Below are positions 1 through 5,653 of a stretch of DNA of 10,343 bases, piece by piece (the stretch's first letter is position 1; every line of letters starts with the position of its first letter). The position numbers and the translations under genes are program-made. Below the pieces are notes generated by a model, which made no database searches, was not told the DNA's origin, and worked only from the letters and a program-made list of their open reading frames with translations. Source of the DNA: Elusimicrobia bacterium RBG_16_66_12 (GTDB lineage Bacteria > Elusimicrobiota > Elusimicrobia > UBA1565 > UBA9628); assembly GCA_001800005.1 (NCBI GenBank), contig MGUL01000161.1, forward strand, positions 34,024-44,366, read 5' to 3'.

Positions 1-585
1 CTGTTCCGGGCCCTGGACTCCGTCTACCATTTCGACTATGCGGTCCTGCGCAACCTGAGGGCGGCCGCGCCCGCGCGCATCCTCGACGAGGACCCTCAGT
101 GGCGCCTGGCCTATGCCGATGACCGCGCCCTGGTGTATCTGAAGACGACGGGGGTCAACGCGCTGCTCGCCGCGCAGACCCCGGTCCGCGTCTTCGCCCC
201 GAACCGCCTTTGGCCCGACGCGCTGGACGCCGCTCTGGCCCGCCCGCGCGACGCGGCCAAGGTCCTGGCGGAGCTGGACGCCTGGCTGTTGCAGGCGCCC
301 GACTGCGTGCAGGCCCTGATCTGGAAGGCCTATGCGCTGGACCGCCTGAAGATGGCCGACAAGGCCGACCGGCTGCTCGAGTTGGCGCGCGAGCGCCGCG
401 CCTTGTCCTGGGACCCGGAGCTCAAGGCCGCCTACGCCTTCGTGCTGGAGGCGCGCGGCCGCGCCGCGCAGGCCTTGCCCCTTTACCGCGCCGCCGCGCG
501 CGCCGCCCGGCGCCTGGGCGACGGCGCGCTGGAGGCGAGGCTTCTGGACAAAGCGGCCCGCTCCTGTTATACTCGGGTTCCGTGA
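1..585 (+). CDS. C-terminal part of a probable membrane glycosyltransferase-like protein with TPR-like tail (5'-truncated)
   Basis: The frame is open from the first base, so the true start lies outside the window; 194 residues are visible. Residues 31-48 (DPQWRLAYADDRALVYLK) match the style of a motif common in the soluble C-terminal part of bacterial multi-span glycosyltransferases of the PMT/ArnT type, where a 'W-L-x-Y-x-D-D-x-x-x-V-Y/F-L/V-R/K' strand follows the membrane domain. That assignment is inference, because no membrane span is visible here. Residues about 65-190 are Ala/Leu/Arg-rich amphipathic helices, including ALIWKAYALDRL and AYAFVLEARGRAAQALPLYR, resembling tetratricopeptide repeats. 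The stop TGA (583-585) overlaps the ATG of the lipoprotein gene. The promoter of that next gene lies inside the last 40 bases of this one. It could equally be an unrelated TPR protein. Confidence 0.7.
   Translation: MFRALDSVYHFDYAVLRNLRAAAPARILDEDPQWRLAYADDRALVYLKTTGVNALLAAQTPVRVFAPNRLWPDALDAALARPRDAAKVLAELDAWLLQAPDCVQALIWKAYALDRLKMADKADRLLELARERRALSWDPELKAAYAFVLEARGRAAQALPLYRAAARAARRLGDGALEARLLDKAARSCYTRVP
545..573 (+). promoter_or_regulatory. Sigma70-type promoter for the lipoprotein operon
   Basis: TGGACA (545-550), a 17-base spacer and TATACT (568-573) give ten of twelve consensus bases at ideal spacing, inside the end of the upstream coding region. Initiation about seven bases after the -10 box would fall at 580-581, immediately before GTG (582) or ATG (585). 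There is no Shine-Dalgarno sequence between the box and the start, so the transcript would be leaderless or nearly so. Confidence 0.6.
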
Positions 586-1280
586 TGAGGAGCCGCCTGC
601 TCGCCGTTTCCGTCGCCTTCGCCTGCCTCTCGGCGGCCTGCAGTCCGCCGAGGGATGTCCTGTACAAGTCCGTCTTCGGCGACTTCACCGCCTCCGTGCC
701 CTGGGGCTGGAGCGTGATGACCGATTCGGACTCGGATGCCTTCTCCCAGGTCAATTTCATCGGCCCTTTCGACGGGAATTTCTACCTGGGCGCGCCCAGC
801 CTGAGCGTGCGTTGGTTCAAGCGCTACCGTCCGCACGCGCTGCGCGACGGCCGCCTGGAGATGTACGCCGACGCCGACGACTTCTTCAACCAGACCCTCA
901 GGCAGGTCTACGGCGAGTCGGACTCCATCGTCTACGGCGGCAAGCGCGCCGACGGGACGCGCGAGATCATCCGGCGTCCGGTGGACATCGTCCTGAAGAA
1001 TTCGAAACTGCCCGCCAAGTTCTTCACCGTCCTCTCGCCGGCCCCGGCTCCCGCGTCGAACAATTGGGGCCTGGAGCAGGATAAAGAAGGAAGATCGATC
1101 AACATGCGGATGCACTCGTACGCCCTGGTCCCGATGGAGGGGGGCTTCTACGTGCTCTGCTACCCGGCCACGCGCCGCGGCTACGATCAGCACGAGGACC
1201 GCTTCCGCGCCTTGATCGGCTCGTTTAGGCCCCTGACGGCCGGACCGGGCGGGCCCAAGGTCCGTCTCGCCGCTCCCTAA
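585..1280 (+). CDS. Putative lipoprotein, possibly PsbP/DcrB-like fold
   Basis: This 231-residue protein has an N-terminal hydrophobic segment (residues 4-18) ending in LSAAC, a relaxed lipobox with Cys19 as the likely lipidated residue, so it should be anchored to a membrane facing the periplasm. The mature part begins with a 'FGDFTASVPWGWSV' strand. It ends with 'GGFYVLCYPA' and 'FRALIGSFRP' (residues about 207-216). An opening 'f-x-x-P-x-G-W-x-V' strand plus a closing 'G-x-Y-V-L-x-Y...F-x-x-L-I-x-S-F-R' is how small PsbP/DcrB (Mog1-like) domains look, but this is a fold-level inference. The start is fixed by the lipobox; an adjacent in-frame GTG at 582 is an alternative. The SRPBCC gene follows after four bases. 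The function is unknown. Confidence 0.82.
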   Translation: MRSRLLAVSVAFACLSAACSPPRDVLYKSVFGDFTASVPWGWSVMTDSDSDAFSQVNFIGPFDGNFYLGAPSLSVRWFKRYRPHALRDGRLEMYADADDFFNQTLRQVYGESDSIVYGGKRADGTREIIRRPVDIVLKNSKLPAKFFTVLSPAPAPASNNWGLEQDKEGRSINMRMHSYALVPMEGGFYVLCYPATRRGYDQHEDRFRALIGSFRPLTAGPGGPKVRLAAP

Positions 1281-1284
1281 ACCG

Positions 1285-1830
1285 ATGCCCGCCGTCGCCG
1301 CCCCCCGCCGCTGCCGCCTCAAGACGCGCGACCTGCGCTTCTCCGTGCGCCTGCGCGCCAAGCCCGAGGCCGTCTACCGGGCCCTGACCTCCGCCCGGGA
1401 ACTGACGCGCTGGTGGCTGCTGGGCGCGGAGACCGACGCCCGCAACGCGGGCCGGGTCCGCATGGTCTGGCCCCGCGTGCGAGGCCGCGACGGCGACCGC
1501 AAGGGCGGCTTCGGCGAGCGCGAGGGGCTGTTCGTGGATCTGGAGCCCGGGCGCAAGGTGGCCTGGCTTTGGAAGCCCGCCCGCGGGGAGAAGAAGGTCC
1601 CGCCTCTGACCAGCGTCTTCATCGACCCGCGCCGAGGCGGCTGCGAGGTCACGCTGCGGCACGCCGGGTTCCCGTCGGGCCCCTCCTCCGACGTCGTGTT
1701 CCGCGGCTACGCCTGCGCGTGGGAGGACGGCCTGGCCAAGCTCAAGTTGTACATGGAGACCGGCAAGACCTGCAAGCAGGAGGTCATCGACCTCGAGGCG
1801 GTTCGCATCCTGACGAGGTCGCGCAAGTGA
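1285..1830 (+). CDS. SRPBCC / AHSA1-like domain protein
   Basis: This 181-residue cytoplasmic protein has no signal peptide. Residues about 18-45 (RFSVRLRAKPEAVYRALTSA and then ELTRWW) are the first strand and helix of an AHSA1/START-type (SRPBCC) domain, a helix-grip fold that binds hydrophobic ligands or, in the Aha1 branch, Hsp90. The middle strands include GLFVDLEPGRKVAWLW (residues about 80-96). The C-terminal long helix of the fold is represented by 'WEDGLAKLKLYMETG'. There is no catalytic motif, and the ligand cannot be told from sequence. No Shine-Dalgarno sequence precedes the ATG, which lies four bases after the lipoprotein stop, so translation is probably coupled. The stop overlaps the GTG start of rmuC (GTGA). 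Confidence 0.8.
   Translation: MPAVAAPRRCRLKTRDLRFSVRLRAKPEAVYRALTSARELTRWWLLGAETDARNAGRVRMVWPRVRGRDGDRKGGFGEREGLFVDLEPGRKVAWLWKPARGEKKVPPLTSVFIDPRRGGCEVTLRHAGFPSGPSSDVVFRGYACAWEDGLAKLKLYMETGKTCKQEVIDLEAVRILTRSRK
1815..1818 (+). promoter_or_regulatory. Ribosome binding site deciding the rmuC GTG start
   Basis: GAGG lies eight bases before GTG 1827. It supports that start over internal codons, which would delete the membrane anchor. The site sits inside the end of the SRPBCC coding region. Confidence 0.55.
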
Positions 1831-2939
1831 CGTTCCTCGCCGTGCTGCTCGCGGTCGCGGCCGGCGCGGCCCTCTCGGGGCTGATCTTCTACCTGGTGTT
1901 CTTCTCCTCGCGCAAGAACGAGGAGGCGACCCGCATCCAGATGCGGGAGGATTTCCGCCAGCTGCTGGAACTGGCCGAGCAGAAATTTGAGACCGAGCGC
2001 GTGCGCCAGAAGGGCGAGCTCGACGAGAAGAAGGTCTCGGTCGAGAACGCCGTCGGGAAGCTCTCCGAGCGGCTGAAGAGCTACGAGGAGATGGTCCACC
2101 GCTTCGAGGCGGACCGCGCGACGAAGTACGGCTCGCTCGAGAAGGGTTTGAAGGACGCCGCCGAGCAGACCGCCAAGCTGGCCTCATCGACCGAGGGCCT
2201 GAGGTCGCTGTTGGACAACTCCCGCGCCCGGGGCCAATGGGGCGAGCGCATGGCCGACGACATCCTGCGCGCCTCGGGCCTGCAGGAGGGCGTGCAGTAT
2301 CTGAAGAACCGGGCTCTCGACACCTCGGCCTCGCGGCCGGACTTCACCTTCCTGCTCCCCGACCGCAAGAAGCTGAACATGGACGTGAAGTTCCCGCTGG
2401 ACAACTGGCTCAGGTTCTCCCACGCGACGACCGACGACGACCGTGGGCGCTATAAGAAGGACTTCGAGCGCGACGTGAAGGCGCGCATCAAGGAGGTCCA
2501 GAAGCGGGACTACGTCAGCCCCGAGGAGGGCACGCTCGACTACGTGCTGCTCTTCATCCCCAACGAGCAGGTCTACGGCTACATCCAGGAGGCCTTCCCG
2601 GGCCTGGCCGACGAGGCCATGGGCCAAAAGGTCGTCCTCTGCTCTCCCTTCACTTTATACGCCGTGCTGGGCGTGGTGCGCCAGGCCTTCGATCACTTCC
2701 ACTTCACGCAGGCGACCCAGGAAGTCCTGAAGCTCATCACTCAGTTCGCCGCCGCCTACGACACGTTCAAGGAGCGCTTCCTGAAAATGGGCGAGCAGGT
2801 GGGCAAGCTGCGCGAGACCTACGACGACATCGAGCAGAAGTCCTTCAAGCGTCTCGACGCTTCGGTCGCGAAGATCGACCGCGTGCGTAAGGGCGAAGAG
2901 AAGCCCGAAACTCCCGGCCTTCCCGCCGATCTCGGCTGA
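1827..2939 (+). CDS. rmuC: DNA recombination protein RmuC, membrane-anchored
   Basis: This 370-residue RmuC-family protein belongs to a family linked in E. coli to limiting inversions and recombination at short repeats, with a predicted restriction-endonuclease-like core. Residues 2-26 form a membrane span (TFLAVLLAVAAGAALSGLIF). Residues about 30-130 are charged and coiled-coil-like. The RmuC core follows: RGQWGE at 135-140, PDF with Asp172, and LNMDVKFPLD with Asp186 and Lys188. The last two fit the D...(D/E)xK arrangement of PD-(D/E)xK nucleases. Later hallmarks include LLFIPNEQVYGYI and SPFTLYAVLG. It is shorter than E. coli RmuC (about 475 residues), mainly through a shorter coiled coil. 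The GTG start overlaps the previous stop by four bases and keeps the anchor in frame. Confidence 0.95.
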   Translation: MTFLAVLLAVAAGAALSGLIFYLVFFSSRKNEEATRIQMREDFRQLLELAEQKFETERVRQKGELDEKKVSVENAVGKLSERLKSYEEMVHRFEADRATKYGSLEKGLKDAAEQTAKLASSTEGLRSLLDNSRARGQWGERMADDILRASGLQEGVQYLKNRALDTSASRPDFTFLLPDRKKLNMDVKFPLDNWLRFSHATTDDDRGRYKKDFERDVKARIKEVQKRDYVSPEEGTLDYVLLFIPNEQVYGYIQEAFPGLADEAMGQKVVLCSPFTLYAVLGVVRQAFDHFHFTQATQEVLKLITQFAAAYDTFKERFLKMGEQVGKLRETYDDIEQKSFKRLDASVAKIDRVRKGEEKPETPGLPADLG

Positions 2940-2957
2940 GCGCCGCCGGTTTGCGAG

Positions 2958-3380
2958 TCAGGCGGCCTGCCCCCCTGTGTACCACAGCAGGAAGAGCCAC
3001 ACGGAGAGGACGCCGACGAAGAGCTGCCGATCCAACAGCAGGACGGGCGCGGCGGCGGCCAGGCAGAGGACCCAGCCGGCGAGGACGGCGGTGAGAGGCC
3101 TGTCCCGTCGGCGCCTCCTGCGCGCGTTGCCGCCGAGGAAAACGAGCAAGCCGAAGGAGATGGGGCAAAGGAGGAAGATCGAGGTCCGCAGCGAGGTGAA
3201 GGAGAGCAGGATGGAGAAGAACATCTGGATCATCGCAGAGACGACGCCGAAGAGGAAGAAGATCAGGCGCGGTATCCCGTAGGGGGCGCCGGAGACCCCC
3301 CAGAGCAGGGCGATGGTGGTGCACCCGATGATCATCAGCAGGTGGTGATAGAGAAGGAGGCCAAGGGGCTCCGTGTTCAC
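2958..3380 (-). CDS. Small multi-span membrane protein of unknown family
   Basis: This 140-residue protein is almost entirely hydrophobic, with about five segments (residues roughly 6-28, 38-60, 66-84, 96-115 and 119-135). A run of six arginines (87-92) between the third and fourth segments should face the cytoplasm by the positive-inside rule. I do not recognise a family, and there are no catalytic-looking motifs. The GTG at 3380 is the first possible start, because an in-frame TAG lies six bases upstream. A later ATG (residue 16) would cut the first span and has no ribosome site either. It converges with rmuC, with 18 bases between the two stops. It diverges from the J-protein gene across a 75-base gap. 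Its many uninterrupted hydrophobic spans make chance unlikely. Confidence 0.72.
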   Translation of the reverse strand: MNTEPLGLLLYHHLLMIIGCTTIALLWGVSGAPYGIPRLIFFLFGVVSAMIQMFFSILLSFTSLRTSIFLLCPISFGLLVFLGGNARRRRRRDRPLTAVLAGWVLCLAAAAPVLLLDRQLFVGVLSVWLFLLWYTGGQAA

Positions 3381-3387
3381 GGTCTAC

Positions 3388-3393
3388 AGGATA
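3388..3393 (-). promoter_or_regulatory. Candidate -10 box of the small membrane-protein gene
   Basis: On the minus strand TATCCT ends seven bases before GTG 3380, and no Shine-Dalgarno sequence lies between. A leaderless start is implied. The -35 region at 17-base spacing (TGGCCG) matches consensus at only three positions, so this is a -10-only call. Confidence 0.35.
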
Positions 3394-3420
3394 ACAGAGC
3401 GAACCCGTCCCGGCCACCCC

Positions 3421-3449
3421 TTGTGATGAAGCCGGTCCACTGCTAACCT
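3421..3449 (+). promoter_or_regulatory. Promoter of the J-domain protein gene
   Basis: TTGTGA (3421-3426), a 17-base spacer and TAACCT (3444-3449) end six bases before ATG 3456. The -10 box itself contains an in-frame TAA, so translation cannot begin upstream of it. No ribosome site fits in the six bases, which makes leaderless translation the simplest reading. Confidence 0.45.
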
Positions 3450-3455
3450 AGCCGA

Positions 3456-4034
3456 ATGGGAGAACGGGAAGAGGGGGCGGCGACGTTCTCGGCGTCACTG
3501 GCTTCGCTGGGGCTCGACTGGCGCGCGACGATGGGGGAGGTGCGCAAGGCCTACCGCCGCCTGAGCCTCGAGCACCACCCCGACCGCGTCCGCGACCCGG
3601 CGCTCAAGCTCGAGGCCCATAGACGCTTCCTGAAGCTTCGCGATGCCTACGAGTTCCTGCGGCGCCATCCCGGCCTGCTGCGCGGAGGGGCGGAGGCCGC
3701 GGGCCCGGCGACCCCGGTCAAAGGGATGCCTGTCGAGGCGGAGTTCGAGGCTTTCGTTCAACGCTATCGCCGCCTCCATGCCGTTCACCCCTCCCCGTTG
3801 GCCGACCGTCTCACCGGCTGGCTGGAAGGTTCCGAAGGGTCTTTTGAAAGCATCGCCGCCTCGATCATCGTCTGGACCCTCTATATCGCCCTCGTCGCGG
3901 CCCTCTTGTTCCGGCCTTCCGGCCGAAAAGAGGAGCCTCCCGCCCGGTCCAGCCGGGCGGGAGGCTCTTTCGAGGCCTGCGTCAGCTCTCAGAGCTTGAC
4001 GACGTTGGCAGCCTTCGGGCCCTTGTCGGTCTGA
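3456..4034 (+). CDS. J-domain (DnaJ-like) protein with a single C-terminal membrane span
   Basis: This 192-residue protein starts with a J domain: residues about 12-68 contain helix II (MGEVRKAYRRLSLEHHPD), the HPD tripeptide at 41-43 that stimulates Hsp70/DnaK ATPase, and helix III (RRFLKLRDAYEFLRR). There is no Gly/Phe region and no zinc-finger or substrate-binding domain, so it is not a general DnaJ. After a Gly/Pro-rich linker and a helical stretch (94-125), residues 133-152 form a membrane span (IAASIIVWTLYIALVAALLF). It probably recruits DnaK to the inner membrane; the client is unknown. The last 40 residues are encoded across the hairpin at 3933-3967 and overlap the 3' end of the convergent cold-shock gene by 46 bases. 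That tail is therefore suspect. In-frame TAA at 3444 fixes the start. Confidence 0.85.
   Translation: MGEREEGAATFSASLASLGLDWRATMGEVRKAYRRLSLEHHPDRVRDPALKLEAHRRFLKLRDAYEFLRRHPGLLRGGAEAAGPATPVKGMPVEAEFEAFVQRYRRLHAVHPSPLADRLTGWLEGSEGSFESIAASIIVWTLYIALVAALLFRPSGRKEEPPARSSRAGGSFEACVSSQSLTTLAAFGPLSV
3933..3967. terminator. Intrinsic terminator of the cold-shock gene, possibly bidirectional
   Basis: A perfect 15-bp inverted repeat (3933-3947 with 3953-3967) closes a five-base loop. On the minus strand it begins 21 bases after the cold-shock stop and is followed by CTCTTTTC, a usable U-rich run. On the plus strand it is followed by TTTCG, so it may also stop J-protein transcripts, although it lies inside that reading frame. 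Confidence 0.8.
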
Positions 4035-4195
4035 GTCAGATCGAACTGGACCGCCTGGTTCTCCGCGAGGGTGCGGAAGCCGTTGCCCTGGATCACTGAG
4101 TGATGGACAAACACGTCCGGCGTTCCGTCATCGGGGGTGATGAAGCCGTACCCCTTCTGATCGTTGAACCACTTCACCTTGCCTTGGATGGTCAT
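3989..4195 (-). CDS. csp: Cold-shock protein (CspA family)
   Basis: This is a 68-residue single cold-shock domain of the usual length, an OB fold binding single-stranded RNA or DNA and acting as an RNA chaperone. RNP1 is KGYGFI (residues 14-19) and RNP2 is VFVHH (28-32). The opening GKVKWFN and closing GPKAANV are family hallmarks. An in-frame upstream ATG at 4303 exists, but its 36-residue extension would cover the promoter and leader, so ATG 4195 is chosen. It is preceded by GAGGT (4206-4210) ten bases upstream. It lies downstream of the thioesterase gene on the same strand but has its own strong promoter and a long leader, as is typical of csp genes. Its codon use is less GC-extreme than its neighbours', consistent with high expression. 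Confidence 0.96.
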   Translation of the reverse strand: MTIQGKVKWFNDQKGYGFITPDDGTPDVFVHHSVIQGNGFRTLAENQAVQFDLTQTDKGPKAANVVKL

Positions 4196-4262
4196 CTTGC
4201 TTATTACCTCGTATCGCGACTTGCCCGAGCCCTTCGGCGGGGCCCCCCTTTCCGACGGGGAT
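4196..4262 (-). promoter_or_regulatory. 5' leader of the cold-shock mRNA
   Basis: About 67 bases separate the predicted transcription start (near 4262) from the ATG. The leader has runs of C and G able to pair (CCCC with GGGG around 4242-4258, and GCCC with GGGC nearer the start) and ends in an AT-richer stretch with GAGGT. Long structured leaders control E. coli cspA post-transcriptionally. A similar role here is inference. Confidence 0.45.
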
Positions 4263-4268
4263 GACTCG

Positions 4269-4296
4269 ATTATATCACGGGATAACAATCCGTCAA
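4269..4296 (-). promoter_or_regulatory. Near-consensus sigma70-type promoter of the cold-shock gene
   Basis: On the minus strand TTGACG (4291-4296), a 16-base spacer and TATAAT (4269-4274) match consensus at eleven of twelve positions. It is the strongest promoter in the window, and it starts only 11 bases after the thioesterase stop. Confidence 0.85.
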
Positions 4297-4306
4297 GTGT
4301 CATTTA

Positions 4307-4795
4307 TTACCGTTTGGGGGCCATTTTTTCATGCCCTCTACGGCGGGCGCGGCGGGCTTCGGCGGCGGCCCAGCGCTCCTTCTCATCCGGTGTCTCGAGC
4401 GCGAGAGGAGGGACCGGAGCTGGGAGGCCCTTGGCGTCCACGGCGACCATCGTGACCAGGCAGGAGTTGGTGTGCTGGCGCACGCCCTTGACCAGGTCCT
4501 CGGAATAGACTTCCACCCCGATCTCCATCGAGGAGCGGCCCACATGGTTGACGCGGGCCTCGGCGATCAGGAAGCTGCCCACGCGGATGGGGACCAGGAA
4601 CTCGACGCGCTCCATCGCGACCGTGACCACCAGGCCCCCCGCGTGGCGCATCGCGCAGACCGAGGCCGCCTTGTCCACCATCTGCAGGACCCGGCCGCCG
4701 AACACCGTGCCGTGCATGTTCGCGTCGGTCGGGAACATCAGGTCGGCGACGTCGCTGAGCGACTCGCGGACCGCCTTGGGCTTCTTAGCGCGCAT
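4307..4795 (-). CDS. Acyl-CoA thioesterase, hotdog fold (YciA/BACH type)
   Basis: This 162-residue cytoplasmic protein should hydrolyse acyl-CoA to free fatty acid and CoA. Family signatures are present. The DANMHGTVFGG stretch (residues 24-34) with Asn26 is followed by VLQMVDKAA with Asp41 on the hotdog helix. The second half has the strand SCLVTMVAVDAKGLPAPVPP typical of YciA/BACH proteins. Single-domain length fits the bacterial family, which forms hexamers or dimers-of-trimers; the chain-length preference is not readable. The C-terminus is a basic Ala/Arg-rich tail. The ATG overlaps the end of the upstream amidohydrolase by 11 bases without a ribosome site, so it is probably translationally coupled. 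It ends in tandem TAA TAA. No terminator separates it from the cold-shock promoter. Confidence 0.92.
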   Translation of the reverse strand: MRAKKPKAVRESLSDVADLMFPTDANMHGTVFGGRVLQMVDKAASVCAMRHAGGLVVTVAMERVEFLVPIRVGSFLIAEARVNHVGRSSMEIGVEVYSEDLVKGVRQHTNSCLVTMVAVDAKGLPAPVPPLALETPDEKERWAAAEARRARRRGHEKMAPKR

Positions 4796-5561
4796 ACAGG
4801 CGGGGGCGGCGGTCGGCGAAGAGGTCGCAGGCCGGGTGGACCCTCTTGTCCTTGGCCGTCCAGGGCTCGATGGTCGCCACGGCGGCGCGGACTTCCTCGT
4901 GGCCCAGGCGCGTCAGAAGGGAACCGTTGGGCGACACGATCTGGGACTGGCCGATGAAGCCCAGACCCCGCTCCACGCCCACGCGGTCGGCCGTGGCCGA
5001 GAAGACCCGGTTCTCCAGGGAGCGGATCTTCATGCCTTCCGGGGCCCAGGGAAGCACCAGGTTCGCCGGATGGGCGATGACCTCGGCGCCCTTGAGGGCC
5101 AAAGTCCGGGCGCTCTCCGGGAAGAACCAGTCGAAGCAGATCATCACCCCGACGGACACGCCTTTGACCTTCTCGGTCCAGAATCCGGTGTCGCCGGGGG
5201 CGAAGAACCGCTTCTCTCCGCCGAAAAGATGCGTTTTCCGGTAGATCCGAGCCCTGCCGTCATGAGCCAAGACCGCGGAGTTATACAGCTTCGAGCCCGA
5301 CTTCTCGGGGAAGCCGGCGACGACAGCGCAATCATTCTTGGCGGCGTAGGCTTTGAGCAGCGAGACCAAGGGACCGCCGCTCGTTTCAGCGCATTTCCGG
5401 GCCTCGGCTTTGGTCTTGAAGTTGTAGCCGGAGGCGAAGAATTCCGGCAGGACCCAAAGATCGGCCCGGTGCTTGTCCATCAGGTCGAAGCAGGACTTCA
5501 GGTTGGCCGCGGTCTTGAGGAATCGGGGGCGGTTCTGCACGACGCCGAGTCGGAGTTCCAT
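4785..5561 (-). CDS. Carbon-nitrogen hydrolase (nitrilase superfamily)
   Basis: This 258-residue amidase-type member of the nitrilase superfamily has the full catalytic set, counted from ATG 5561: Glu40 in LPEFFASGY, Lys109 in YRKTHLF and Cys142 in ICFDWFFPE. A second conserved Glu116 lies in GGEKRFF. The length and N-terminus (ELRLGVVQN as the first strand) fit the family. It hydrolyses a non-peptide C-N bond in a small amide or carbamoyl substrate, but the exact substrate is not readable. An upstream in-frame ATG at 5600 would add 13 residues that break family style, and the -10 box at 5569-5574 argues for the shorter start. It overlaps the thioesterase by 11 bases and diverges from the methyltransferase operon. 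Confidence 0.93.
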   Translation of the reverse strand: MELRLGVVQNRPRFLKTAANLKSCFDLMDKHRADLWVLPEFFASGYNFKTKAEARKCAETSGGPLVSLLKAYAAKNDCAVVAGFPEKSGSKLYNSAVLAHDGRARIYRKTHLFGGEKRFFAPGDTGFWTEKVKGVSVGVMICFDWFFPESARTLALKGAEVIAHPANLVLPWAPEGMKIRSLENRVFSATADRVGVERGLGFIGQSQIVSPNGSLLTRLGHEEVRAAVATIEPWTAKDKRVHPACDLFADRRPRLYAR

Positions 5562-5568
5562 GTGCGCC

Positions 5569-5574
5569 ACTCTA
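5569..5574 (-). promoter_or_regulatory. Candidate -10 box of the amidohydrolase operon
   Basis: On the minus strand TAGAGT ends seven bases before ATG 5561. There is no Shine-Dalgarno sequence and no recognisable -35 box. A leaderless start is the implied reading, supported mainly by the same arrangement at the other operon-first genes. Confidence 0.35.
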
Positions 5575-5587
5575 CCAAAAAACGGAG

Positions 5588-5635
5588 AAGCCCGCCTCAT
5601 CTGGGCCCAAAGTCCTATGTGCGCGGCGCGGGCTT
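5588..5635. repeat. 8-bp inverted repeat between divergent operons
   Basis: AAGCCCGC (5588-5595) and GCGGGCTT (5628-5635) are exact reverse complements 32 bases apart. Each lies just upstream of one of the two divergent -10 boxes. A paired operator is possible. An eight-base match in a gap this size and GC content can also arise by chance. Confidence 0.25.
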
Positions 5636-5639
5636 AATA

Positions 5640-5645
5640 TAGAAT
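5640..5645 (+). promoter_or_regulatory. Candidate -10 box of the methyltransferase-M16 operon
   Basis: TAGAAT ends eight bases before ATG 5654, inside the short AT-rich stretch TTAATATAGAAT. Overlapping alternatives are TAATAT (5635-5640) and TATAGA (5638-5643). No -35 match was found at 16-18 bases, and the eight bases before the ATG hold no convincing ribosome site. Confidence 0.35.
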
Positions 5646-5653
5646 CGGAACCA

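Noticed and set aside
567..2187. Minus-strand frames opposite the lipoprotein, SRPBCC and rmuC genes
   Set aside because: They have low-complexity Arg/Gly/Ala composition and conflict with recognised proteins on the plus strand.
2942..2966. GCCGCC/GGCGGC inverted repeat between convergent rmuC and the membrane-protein gene as a terminator
   Set aside because: Only six base pairs with a 13-base loop, no T-run on either side, and one arm lies in the coding end of the membrane-protein gene.
3909..3924. Tandem TTCCGGCC TTCCGGCC as a slipped duplication that shifted the J-protein frame
   Set aside because: Removing one copy gives a frame that also runs far into the cold-shock gene before stopping, so it does not restore a sensible end.
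4196..4303. N-terminal extension of the cold-shock protein from an upstream in-frame ATG
   Set aside because: The extra 36 codons would overlap the -10 box and leader, and family members start at the MxxGxVKWF stretch.
4548..5642. A 364-codon plus-strand frame opposite the amidohydrolase and thioesterase
   Set aside because: The minus-strand genes have complete catalytic residues and family motifs; the plus-strand product has none.
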